A DNA stretch of 5,422 nt from an uncultured Clostridia bacterium (GTDB lineage: Bacteria; Bacillota; Clostridia; Oscillospirales; CAG-272), in assembly GCA_937894775.1 (NCBI GenBank), contig CALAXC010000416.1, positions 1 to 5,422 of the forward strand, read 5' to 3'. The translations under genes were made by a program, and so were the position numbers. The notes under the pieces are model-generated. The model was not told the DNA's origin and ran no database searches. It saw only the letters and a program-made list of their open reading frames with translations. Below are positions 1-5,367 of this stretch, in pieces (position 1 is the first letter of the stretch; the number at the start of each line of letters is the position of its first letter).

Positions 1-1
1 T

Positions 2-205
2 AGAGAGCGATTATTCAAGGTAGGTCGCAAAAATTTTTCAAATTTTCTCTTGCTCCCTACAACACCGCAGATGACAGAATTGCCAAACGGGACGAGAGGA
101 AAATTTGCGGCGTTAGCCGATCAGCAGGGTTTGGGGAAGGCACTCCCCAACAAGATCACCTGGGGGGCGAAAATAAGCAGTAGGCGAAATTTGGCACCGT
201 GGTAG
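2..205 (+). other. Open reading frame running in from the left edge, doubtful
   Basis: This frame is open from base 2 to a TAG stop at 203-205, with an internal ATG at 71 that would give a 44-residue peptide ending in NLAPW. No ribosome binding site precedes that ATG: the upstream bases are pyrimidine-rich and then read ACACCGCAG. The frame could be the tail of a gene starting outside the window. However, the predicted peptide is rich in basic and polar residues with no motif I recognise, and a minus-strand frame overlaps it, so chance openness is the more likely explanation. Confidence 0.12.
131..150. repeat. 7-bp perfect inverted repeat (hairpin)
   Basis: TTGGGGA at 131-137 and TCCCCAA at 144-150 are exact reverse complements separated by six bases (AGGCAC). 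No T-run follows, so it does not look like a terminator. Its position left of the nick-like core is compatible with an accessory hairpin of a transfer origin, but nothing in the sequence proves that role. Confidence 0.5.
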
Positions 206-322
206 AATCTTGCTCTGACAACTTCCGCTATCCCTCTGAACGGGGATTTTTGAAAAGTGCTTTCACTTATTCGGAATTTCAAGGGGCAAAAATCAACGGT
301 CAACGAAAAAATATTTTTGAAA

Positions 323-445
323 TTCTCGTTTTCCCTCCAAGTGGTAGCCGATGATACGGCGCGATTTTTAAGGTTGCATAAAAAATGCGCCCTCGATTTT
401 TAGAAAAACGAGAACGCAACACGTCTGCCGTATTCGGTTGGAGGG
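323..445. other. Candidate oriT: nick-like core inside interleaved dyads
   Basis: The core TGCGCCCT (386-393), preceded by AAAA, matches 10 of 12 positions of TAAGTGCGCCCT. That is the nick-region consensus I recall for MOBQ/MobA-family origins such as RSF1010 and pIP501. The core overlaps a small hairpin (GCAT 376-379, ATGC 385-388) and is flanked by a larger dyad. On the left are CCCTCCAA (333-340), CCGA (348-351) and ATACGGC (354-360); on the right are GCCGTAT (427-433), TCGG (434-437) and TTGGAGGG (438-445). GTTGC 373-377 and GCAAC 416-420 pair inside. A dyad next to the nick site is typical for these origins. No relaxase gene lies in the window, so the assignment rests on the core and the symmetry alone. 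The structure could instead be a structured RNA. Confidence 0.42.
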
Positions 446-506
446 CGGTGGGCGGAGCTGCCGCCTATTCTATTTGGAAATATTTTCTGAACATTTTCTA
501 TACCTC

Positions 507-535
507 TTGATTTTATTCGTATTTACGAGTATAAT
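507..535 (+). promoter_or_regulatory. Sigma-A promoter for the helix-turn-helix gene
   Basis: TTGATT (507-512) and a perfect TATAAT (530-535) are separated by exactly 17 bases. Transcription should begin near 541-543, giving a leader of about 115 bases before the ATG at 657. The spacer contains a short dyad, TCGT (517-520) and ACGA (525-528), which could be an operator but is too short to be sure of. Confidence 0.75.
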
Positions 536-573
536 ATACAGTGATATTTTATAAGCTGACGATGTGCGTAATC

Positions 574-636
574 CCGTGTAATCGCAAATTGTTCCGCTGA
601 TACCATCATCAATATATCAATCAGCGGCTTACACGG
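574..636 (+). promoter_or_regulatory. Structured 5' leader with two nested perfect stems
   Basis: CCGTGTAA (574-581) pairs with TTACACGG (629-636), and inside it CCGCTGAT (594-601) pairs with ATCAGCGG (620-627); both are perfect 8-bp stems. The two stems are separated by 12 bases on the left and a single C on the right, so they could stack as one long helix. The structure ends eight bases before the ribosome binding site GGGAGG (644-649), which is itself seven bases from the ATG. No T-tract follows, so it is not an intrinsic terminator. It may be a protein-binding or translational control element, possibly autoregulatory for the gene downstream. I do not recognise it as a known riboswitch class. 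Confidence 0.6.
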
Positions 637-656
637 AGGGGTCGGGAGGTTATACG

Positions 657-869
657 ATGAAGTATTTATCCGTTACACAGACCGCCGAGAAATGGGGTAT
701 CTCCCAACGGCGCATACAGACATTGTGCAACGAAGATCGCATACAGGGTGCTGTGAGGATTGGTCACTCATGGGCAATTCCCGAAGATGCAACAAAGCCT
801 ACGGACGCGAGAATAAAAAGCGGCAAATATATCAAAGCTGCTGAAAAAGAAAACGAGCCGCAGAAATAG
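657..869 (+). CDS. Small helix-turn-helix DNA-binding protein (MerR/excisionase-like)
   Basis: This gene encodes a 70-residue protein that is almost entirely one DNA-binding domain. Residues about 3-40 have the pattern of the MerR-like/excisionase-type winged helix (HTH_17 style): AEKWGISQRRIQTLC forms the helix-turn-helix, and GHSWAIPEDATKP forms the wing and exit strand. The tail is lysine- and glutamate-rich. Proteins of this type are common in Clostridia on integrative elements and beside defence or toxin genes, where they act as small regulators or recombination directionality factors; which applies here is unknown. The start is secured by GGGAGG seven bases upstream, a clear promoter at 507-535 and a structured leader. 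No integrase is visible in the window to support an excisionase role, so a transcription regulator is equally likely. The next gene starts 199 bases downstream. Confidence 0.82.
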   Translation: MKYLSVTQTAEKWGISQRRIQTLCNEDRIQGAVRIGHSWAIPEDATKPTDARIKSGKYIKAAEKENEPQK

Positions 870-880
870 TTTCGGCGACT

Positions 881-1039
881 CTAACTCGAAATGATGAAGC
901 GCGTTCCACCTTGTGGGTGCGAATGGGCGCACTTATCAGTAACGATCACTCCAATAGCTGCCGCACCTAAAAGGATTAGGGAAAGAAGCAGAGCAACCCA
1001 ATATGGAACAGCAACAAAAGCCGCAACAACACAAAGCTG
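881..1039 (-). other. Short hydrophobic open frame on the minus strand, possible gene remnant
   Basis: Read on the minus strand, this 52-codon frame ends at TAG (883-881) and is preceded by a TGA. It encodes one strongly hydrophobic segment containing PYWVALLLSLILLGAAAIG, followed by a polar tail with His and Cys (DKCAHSHPQGG). It has no ATG, GTG or TTG ahead of the hydrophobic segment, so it cannot be a complete gene with a normal start. It may be the C-terminal stub of a membrane protein truncated by rearrangement, or a chance product of a CAA/GCA-rich plus strand. The plus-strand frame at 891-1106 over the same bases has no family resemblance and lacks a good ribosome binding site. Confidence 0.2.
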
Positions 1040-1068
1040 TCAATTACCTAAGTTAAGGAGCATTCTAT

Positions 1069-1860
1069 ATGAAGCGAGGGATAAATTTACGAGAATATAC
1101 ATATAAGAATAAAATATCCTTGATAGTATATTTTGTTTTAAGAACGTTAGTAGTTCTTTCTATGGTTCGTGCTTTTTTCCGAGATGATTATGAAAGTGTT
1201 TTTTTGTGTGGCTTGACGTTAATCTTGATGATAATGCCAAGTATCTTGGCACATAGTTTAAAGCTGGAACTTCCAAGTACATTGGAAGTAATCATATTGC
1301 TATTTATTTTTTCGGCGGAAATCCTGGGCGAAATCAATAATTTTTATATAACTGTTCCACATTGGGATGCATTGCTTCATACTTTGAACGGATTCCTATG
1401 TGCAGCATTAGGGTTTGCTTTAGTAGATATGATGAATCGAGAAGAAAAATTTACTTTTCAATTATCTCCGGCATTTTTAGCAGTAGTTGCATTTTGTTTC
1501 TCTATGACAGTAGGTGTATTATGGGAATTCTTTGAATTTGCAGGTGATACATTTTTGTCGCTGGATATGCAGAAAGATACTATTGTGCATACCATTAACA
1601 CAGTGAATTTAGATGTGACAAACTCGAATACCGTAGTCCATTTAAAAGATATTGAAGATGTTATAATTGTATATTCAGATGGAACAAAAGAGGCATTAAA
1701 CCTTGGAGGATATTTGGATATTGGCATTATAGATACAATGCATGACCTGTTTGTAAATTTGATAGGTGCAGTTATATTTTCAATTATTGGATATTTTTAC
1801 ATAAAGAATAAGGGCACAGGAAAAATGGCATCAAGATTTATTCCGAAAATCAAAAAGTAA
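1069..1860 (+). CDS. Polytopic membrane protein, DUF2238/YjdF-like
   Basis: This is a 263-residue integral membrane protein with about six predicted transmembrane segments, near residues 15-35, 42-62, 70-90, 102-121, 133-153 and 226-247. Conserved polar positions lie in or beside the helices as in the DUF2238 (YjdF) family: HWDALLHTLNGF (98-109), LWEFFEFAGD (151-160) and DTMHDLFVNLIGA (222-234). The biochemical role of this family is not known to me. An unusually long polar stretch (about 161-221), carrying DVIIVYSDGTKEALNLGG, separates the last two helices and probably forms a soluble domain. The C-terminus is basic (KNKGTGK, KIKK), suggesting it faces the cytoplasm. The start is supported by AAGGAG (1055-1060) eight bases upstream. 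No promoter is obvious just before it, so it may be read from the promoter at 507. The coding sequence is visibly more AT-rich than ftsH. Confidence 0.75.
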   Translation: MKRGINLREYTYKNKISLIVYFVLRTLVVLSMVRAFFRDDYESVFLCGLTLILMIMPSILAHSLKLELPSTLEVIILLFIFSAEILGEINNFYITVPHWDALLHTLNGFLCAALGFALVDMMNREEKFTFQLSPAFLAVVAFCFSMTVGVLWEFFEFAGDTFLSLDMQKDTIVHTINTVNLDVTNSNTVVHLKDIEDVIIVYSDGTKEALNLGGYLDIGIIDTMHDLFVNLIGAVIFSIIGYFYIKNKGTGKMASRFIPKIKK

Positions 1861-2015
1861 AACAATTCTATAATAATGAATATAGAGATATAAACTTTGT
1901 GGCTTGAAGAATTTTCTATTTATCGGAGCGATAAATTTCAGTTTGATGGAGTGTCAAATTCCAAGTTGTCGAATTGATGAAACCATAGAATTTTGAAAAA
2001 TCAATCACGTAAAAT
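1861..2015. other. Non-coding gap after the membrane protein
   Basis: No gene is supported here. The stretch is AT-rich and contains TCTATA/TATAGA (1867-1886) and the hairpin at 1918-1936. A 27-codon frame without a start, ending in a TGA near 1975, has no recognisable similarity. It is probably 3' untranslated sequence or worn mobile-element DNA before the terminator at 2016. Confidence 0.4.
1918..1936 (+). terminator. 8-bp hairpin with a 3-base loop, weak terminator-like
   Basis: ATTTATCG (1918-1925) and CGATAAAT (1929-1936) are perfect complements around a GAG loop, 57 bases after the membrane protein's stop codon. The following bases TTCAGTTTGA are only a weak T-tract, so this may be an RNA-stabilising hairpin and not a true terminator. 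Confidence 0.3.
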
Positions 2016-2060
2016 ATGGCCCATGCATTTTTATAACCATATATGCATGGGCTATTTTTT
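2016..2060 (+). terminator. Intrinsic terminator (first of two)
   Basis: GCCCATGCAT (2019-2028) pairs perfectly with ATGCATGGGC (2043-2052). The stem is extended at its base by one G-U pair and two A-T pairs (2016-2018 with 2053-2055), with a 14-base loop and a run of six T at 2055-2060. It would end transcripts arriving from the left. On the other strand the hairpin is followed by only four T, so it is at best weakly bidirectional. Confidence 0.8.
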
Positions 2061-2084
2061 GACTTAGACTTTGTCTACACTCTG

Positions 2085-2117
2085 AGGCGTCGCAGAAATG
2101 CGGCGCCTTTCCTTTTC
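2085..2117 (+). terminator. Intrinsic terminator (second of two)
   Basis: GGCGTCGC (2086-2093) pairs with GCGGCGCC (2100-2107) with one U-G wobble, extended by A2085-T2108, around the loop AGAAAT. The tail is TTTCCTTTT (2108-2116), less pure than the first terminator, but the stem is very GC-rich. It lies just before the next promoter, so the two hairpins together shield the marR operon from read-through. Confidence 0.65.
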
Positions 2118-2140
2118 ACTCAAAATTCACAATTACTTCA

Positions 2141-2169
2141 TTGAATTATCCTATTTTGTATTGTATAAT
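2141..2169 (+). promoter_or_regulatory. Sigma-A promoter of the marR-ftsH operon
   Basis: TTGAAT (2141-2146) and a perfect TATAAT (2164-2169) are spaced by 17 bases. The predicted start site near 2175-2177 gives a leader of about 35 bases to the MarR start. It is the only good promoter I see for the genes at 2210-5422. Confidence 0.8.
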
Positions 2170-2188
2170 ATTGAACAATCCAATATTA
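2166..2188. promoter_or_regulatory. Probable MarR operator overlapping the -10 box
   Basis: TAATATTG (2166-2173) and CAATATTA (2181-2188) form a perfect 8-bp inverted repeat with a 7-base spacer, covering the end of the -10 box and the expected start site. A second, overlapping dyad is ATTGT (2160-2164) with ACAAT (2175-2179). MarR-family dimers typically bind AT-rich palindromes of about this size at their own promoters, so bound repressor would block RNA polymerase. The assignment comes from position and symmetry. Confidence 0.6.
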
Positions 2189-2209
2189 AAGAACAAAGAG
2201 GTGCAATAT

Positions 2210-2656
2210 ATGATTACGATTCAGGAAATGAACGGACATGCCAAAAAAGTTGGTCTGGTTTATGAAATGATGCTGACACCGTTGAGTAAGGAAACCGGTA
2301 TTCCGCAAACAGCACTCAGTATGCTTATGTTTTTTGCAAACAATCCGGACTATGCGACCGCAAGAGACATTTGTGAGATGAGAGGTTTGAAACGTGCCAT
2401 TGTGTCTACTCACGTGGAGCGTATGGTCTCTGAAGGCTTACTCGAACGAAAGGCATATCCCGGTGACAGAAGAAAGGAATTGCTCGTCTGTACAGAAAAG
2501 GCACAGCCGATTATTGAGACAGGCAGAGAGGCTCAGAGAAAATTTGCAGGTGCGATTCTTGAAGGTCTTTCCGAGGAAGAACTTGAGGTTATGGAGCACT
2601 GCTTTCAGGTGATGAACGGAAATATCGACCGCATCATCAAAGCCAGCGGTGTGTAA
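2210..2656 (+). CDS. MarR-family transcriptional regulator
   Basis: This 148-residue protein has the size and layout of MarR winged-helix repressors. It has an N-terminal dimerisation helix, a core starting near residue 34 (PQTALSMLMFFANNP), a helix-turn-helix with recognition helix around KRAIVSTHVERMVSEGLL (61-78), a wing with the family's D-x-R pattern (GDRRKELLVCTEKA, 85-98), and a C-terminal helix pair ending DRIIKASGV. These proteins usually repress their own operon and release DNA when a small molecule such as a drug, phenolic or oxidant is present. A longer reading from 2141 is rejected because it would start inside the promoter; ATG 2210 has AGAGG eight bases upstream. It heads an operon with the synthetase (next possible start only 2 bases after its stop), ftsH and an ABC gene. 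The inducer cannot be read from the sequence. One cysteine lies before the recognition helix (C55), one in the wing (C94) and one near the end (C131). Confidence 0.88.
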   Translation: MITIQEMNGHAKKVGLVYEMMLTPLSKETGIPQTALSMLMFFANNPDYATARDICEMRGLKRAIVSTHVERMVSEGLLERKAYPGDRRKELLVCTEKAQPIIETGREAQRKFAGAILEGLSEEELEVMEHCFQVMNGNIDRIIKASGV

Positions 2657-2679
2657 TATTGAAAAGGAAATTGGAATTA

Positions 2680-3402
2680 ATGGATATACATGGAAATCAG
2701 GAACATTGGAACCGAATGTTATTGTCAGCACTTCCGCTTCCCAAGGAACAGATGAAAGAATGGATTCGGTCTTATGCCGCACCGTATAAAGAACTTATGG
2801 CATATTATAAGTGCGCGATGATGGAGGTTGAAACCAAATTCAGAGTGTTAAATGAAGAATTATCTTTGGAATATGATCGTAATCCAATTGAAACAATTAA
2901 GACAAGGCTTAAATCGGTCGAAAGCATCGGCGATAAGTTAACAGCTTTGAATGTGCCGATCACGGTAGAAAGCATAGAGCAAAATTTGCACGATGTAGCG
3001 GGAGTTCGCGTAATTTGTGGGTTTCCTTCGGATATCTATACACTTGCCAATGCATTTTTGAATCAAGACGATATTACACTGATTGAAAAAAAGGATTATA
3101 TCGCAAACCCCAAACCAAACGGATACCGTAGCTTGCATCTTATTGTTGAAATTCCTATCTTTCTTCATGACGAAAAGAGAAGGATGAAGGTAGAGGTTCA
3201 GTTTAGAACGATTTCTATGGACTGGTGGGCAAGCCTTGAACATAAAATTCGATACAAAAAAGATGTTCAGGTTCCAAACGGTATAGCAGAAGAATTAAAG
3301 GAATGTGCCGAAGCAGCGGTAATATTGGATAATCGTATGGAGCAAATTCAGGCAAAGATCACCGATAAGGATCAAAAAAACGCACAAACAGATTTGTTAT
3401 AA
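2680..3402 (+). CDS. Small alarmone synthetase, RelQ/YjbM-like (p)ppGpp synthetase
   Basis: This cytoplasmic enzyme is predicted to transfer pyrophosphate from ATP to the 3' position of GTP or GDP, making (p)ppGpp. It is a single-domain RelA/SpoT-type synthetase of 240 residues with no HD hydrolase, TGS or ACT domain, so breakdown would rely on a Rel enzyme elsewhere. Visible motifs, numbered from ATG 2680, are the ATP-binding KTRLKS (74-79), HDVAGVR with the metal-binding Asp105, the G-loop NPKPNGYRSLH (143-153) whose tyrosine stacks on the guanine, EVQFRT with catalytic Glu172, and WASLEHKIRYKK (183-194). All key residues are present, so it should be active. It resembles RelQ/YwaC housekeeping synthetases more than the toxic toxSAS types. 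A TTG at 2659 in the same frame would add seven residues, but ATG 2680 has AAAAGGA upstream (11-base spacing), whereas TTG 2659 has no clear site. It lies between marR and ftsH (23 bases to the ftsH start). Confidence 0.9.
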   Translation: MDIHGNQEHWNRMLLSALPLPKEQMKEWIRSYAAPYKELMAYYKCAMMEVETKFRVLNEELSLEYDRNPIETIKTRLKSVESIGDKLTALNVPITVESIEQNLHDVAGVRVICGFPSDIYTLANAFLNQDDITLIEKKDYIANPKPNGYRSLHLIVEIPIFLHDEKRRMKVEVQFRTISMDWWASLEHKIRYKKDVQVPNGIAEELKECAEAAVILDNRMEQIQAKITDKDQKNAQTDLL

Positions 3403-3425
3403 ATTAAGTTAATTTTGGAGGAAGT

Positions 3426-5261
3426 ATGGCTAATATGAATGAGGTAAAAAAGCCAAGAAAACCGCTGCTATTCTACTACGGCATTGTATTGCTCGTAATC
3501 ATCTTGTTTAATTCTTTCATTGTACCGTGGATAGCAGGACAACAAATAAAAGAGGTCGATTACGGCACTTTTATGAGCATGATCGAAGAAAAGAACATCG
3601 GTCGTGTGGAAATCAACGAAACGGAAAATCAAATCACTTTTACAGATAAGGAAGAAAAACAGGTGTATTCCACGGCAATGGTTGCCGATGCCAATCTTAC
3701 GGACCGCTTATATGCATCCGGTGCAATCTTCTCCGGTCAGGTCATTGAGGAACCCAGTTTTTTGTTAAGTTTCCTGCTTACATGGGTATTGCCGATCGTT
3801 GTGTTTGTTGCTATCGGACAGTTTATGTCCAAGAAGATGATGGAAAAAGCAGGCGGCGGTGCTGGTTCGATGATGTTCAATATGGGAAAATCCAACGCCA
3901 AGGTCTATGTGAAATCGTCTAACGGCATTAAGTTTGATGATGTGGAAGGCGTGGACGAAGCCGAAGAAAGCCTGCAGGAAGTTGTAGACTATCTTCATAA
4001 CCCCCAAAAATACACCGAGATTGGTGCACAGATGCCCAAGGGCATTTTGCTTGTAGGCCCTCCCGGCACCGGTAAAACGATGCTTGCAAAAGCCGTTGCC
4101 GGTGAAGCAAACGTTCCGTTCTTCTCTATGAGTGGTTCAGAATTTGTTGAGATGTTTGTCGGTATGGGTGCTTCCAAGGTTCGAGACCTATTCAAACAGG
4201 CAAAGGAAAAAGCTCCTTGCATTGTCTTTATTGATGAGATCGACGCCATTGGCGGCAGGCGTGCCACTGGCGGTATGAGTGGCGGTCACGATGAGCGTGA
4301 GCAAACCTTAAATCAACTCCTCACCGAAATGGACGGCTTTGAAGGAAACACCGGCGTTATTATTCTTGCTGCCACCAACCGTCCTGAATCACTCGACCCT
4401 GCGCTTACACGACCCGGTCGTTTTGACCGCCGTGTGCCGGTAGATCTTCCTGATCTAAAAGGCAGAGAAGCCATCCTCAAAGTGCATTGTAAAAAAATCA
4501 AGGTTGCTCCCGATATTGATTTCACAACTGTTGCTCGTATGGCTTCGGGCGCTTCCGGTGCTGAACTCGCCAATATTGTAAACGAAGCTGCTCTGCGTGC
4601 TGTTCGTGCGGGCAGAAAGGCAGCTACACAGGCAGACCTTGAGGAAAGTATTGAGGTCGTTATCGCAGGATATCAGAAGAAAAATGCCATTCTTACCGAC
4701 AAGGAAAAGATGATTGTAGCTTACCACGAAATCGGTCATGCTTTGGTTGCTGCTAAGCAGACAAATTCTGCTCCCGTGCAGAAGATCACCATCGTTCCCC
4801 GCACCTCCGGTGCTCTCGGTTATACCATGCAGGTGGATGAAGGAAATCACTATCTGATGACTAAGGAAGAAATTGAAAATAAGATCGCCACCTACACAGG
4901 CGGTCGTGTGGCAGAAGAAATTGCTGTTGGTTCTATCACCACGGGTGCTTCCAACGATATTGAGCAGGTTACCAAACTGGCAAGGGCAATGATTACTCGC
5001 TTCGGTATGAGTAATGATTTTGGCATGGTGGCACTTGAGACTGTTACCAACCAATATCTCGGCGGCGATGCTTCTCTTGCTTGCTCTGCTGAAACGCAAA
5101 CGGAAATTGACAAACAGGTTGTAGCACTTGTGAAAAAACAGTACGAAAAGGCTAAGCAGCTCATTACCGAAAACAAGCCAAAGCTGGATCAGCTTGCGCA
5201 GTATCTCTATATGCACGAAACCATTACGGGCGAGGAGTTTATGGATATACTTAATTCCTGA
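3426..5261 (+). CDS. ftsH: FtsH, membrane-bound AAA+ zinc metalloprotease
   Basis: This is a complete 611-residue FtsH, close to the family's usual 600-700. It forms hexamers in the cytoplasmic membrane, and uses ATP to pull membrane and unstable soluble proteins into a zinc protease chamber. Segments in order are TM1 (about 14-35), an extracytoplasmic domain (36-110), TM2 (111-132), and the AAA+ module with Walker A GPPGTGKT (211-218), pore loop FVGMG (244-248), Walker B IVFIDEID (266-273) and second region of homology with arginine fingers R329 and R332. The M41 protease follows, with HEIGH (434-438) and a likely third zinc ligand D511 in TGASNDIE. All catalytic residues are intact; Ile replaces the usual Ala in HEAGH, which the HEXGH pattern allows. 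GGAGG (3417-3421) lies only four bases before ATG 3426, so ATG 3435 could also be used. The gene ends in three tandem in-frame stops (TGA TAA TAA). Linkage to marR and an alarmone synthetase marks it as an accessory copy, not the housekeeping one. Confidence 0.96.
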   Translation: MANMNEVKKPRKPLLFYYGIVLLVIILFNSFIVPWIAGQQIKEVDYGTFMSMIEEKNIGRVEINETENQITFTDKEEKQVYSTAMVADANLTDRLYASGAIFSGQVIEEPSFLLSFLLTWVLPIVVFVAIGQFMSKKMMEKAGGGAGSMMFNMGKSNAKVYVKSSNGIKFDDVEGVDEAEESLQEVVDYLHNPQKYTEIGAQMPKGILLVGPPGTGKTMLAKAVAGEANVPFFSMSGSEFVEMFVGMGASKVRDLFKQAKEKAPCIVFIDEIDAIGGRRATGGMSGGHDEREQTLNQLLTEMDGFEGNTGVIILAATNRPESLDPALTRPGRFDRRVPVDLPDLKGREAILKVHCKKIKVAPDIDFTTVARMASGASGAELANIVNEAALRAVRAGRKAATQADLEESIEVVIAGYQKKNAILTDKEKMIVAYHEIGHALVAAKQTNSAPVQKITIVPRTSGALGYTMQVDEGNHYLMTKEEIENKIATYTGGRVAEEIAVGSITTGASNDIEQVTKLARAMITRFGMSNDFGMVALETVTNQYLGGDASLACSAETQTEIDKQVVALVKKQYEKAKQLITENKPKLDQLAQYLYMHETITGEEFMDILNS

Positions 5262-5262
5262 T

Positions 5263-5367
5263 AATAAGTTAGAAGGAATCATAAGGCGGCATTGCTTTAA
5301 GGTGATGAACGGAGATTTTGATGGAATAATCAAATCGAACGGTATAAAAGGAGATACAGTGAAATGA
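5263..5367 (+). pseudogene. C-terminal remnant of a second MarR gene
   Basis: In a frame different from ftsH, this stretch encodes HCFKVMNGDFDGIIKSNG (5290-5343), which matches HCFQVMNGNIDRIIKASG at the end of the intact MarR at 12 of 18 residues. The 12 bases GTGATGAACGGA are identical in both. Upstream residues (LEGIIRR) still faintly resemble the MarR C-terminal helix, and the rest of the gene is missing. Many synonymous positions differ, so this is not a recent copy of the upstream gene but the tail of a diverged paralogue. Its TGA (5365-5367) overlaps the ATG of the ABC gene as ATGA, the usual signature of a translationally coupled marR-ABC gene pair. An ATG at 5305 could still allow a 20-residue coupling peptide to be made. 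The fragment is therefore a junction scar from assembly of this operon. Confidence 0.78.

Larger units (their letters stand above)
1..506. other. Gene-poor, repeat-rich left region (possible mobilisation region)
   Basis: I see no convincing protein gene here. Short open frames exist on both strands: a plus-strand frame open from the window edge to a TAG at 203-205, and a 60-codon minus-strand frame at 121-303. Neither resembles a protein family I know and they overlap each other, so they are best treated as chance. What stands out is dyad symmetry: AAAAATTTTT at 29-38, a 7-bp hairpin at 131-150, AAGTG/CACTT at 255-268, an AT palindrome near 307-318, and the large interleaved repeats at 323-445 described separately. 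A GC hairpin (GGCGG 451-455, CCGCC 461-465) follows, without a good T-tract. Such density fits a transfer origin or other protein-binding region of a mobile element, but this is inference. Confidence 0.4.

Noticed and set aside
121..303. A 60-codon minus-strand frame in the left region.
   Set aside because: It has no ribosome binding site or recognisable motif, is overlapped by an open frame on the other strand, and sits in a repeat-rich non-coding stretch.
301..470. Group II intron or retron-type RNA suggested by the dense stems.
   Set aside because: No reverse transcriptase gene is present and I see no domain V-like motif. A transfer origin fits the nick-like core better.
891..1106. A 71-codon plus-strand frame overlapping the start of the membrane-protein gene.
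   Set aside because: It has no convincing ribosome binding site, an arginine/alanine/threonine-rich product with no motif, and an overlap with the well-supported start at 1069.
2141..2209. Extension of the MarR protein by 23 residues to an upstream TTG.
   Set aside because: That start coincides with the -35 box of the promoter and would lie upstream of the predicted transcript. ATG 2210 has its own ribosome binding site.
2659..2679. TTG start for the alarmone synthetase, two bases after the marR stop.
   Set aside because: There is no clear ribosome binding site, while ATG 2680 has AAAAGGA upstream. Coupled use of the TTG remains possible and would add seven residues.
4455..5333. A 292-codon open frame on the minus strand across the 3' half of ftsH.
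   Set aside because: It lies opposite conserved FtsH sequence, including HEIGH and TGASNDIE, has no family pattern, and is explained by codon bias of the sense gene.
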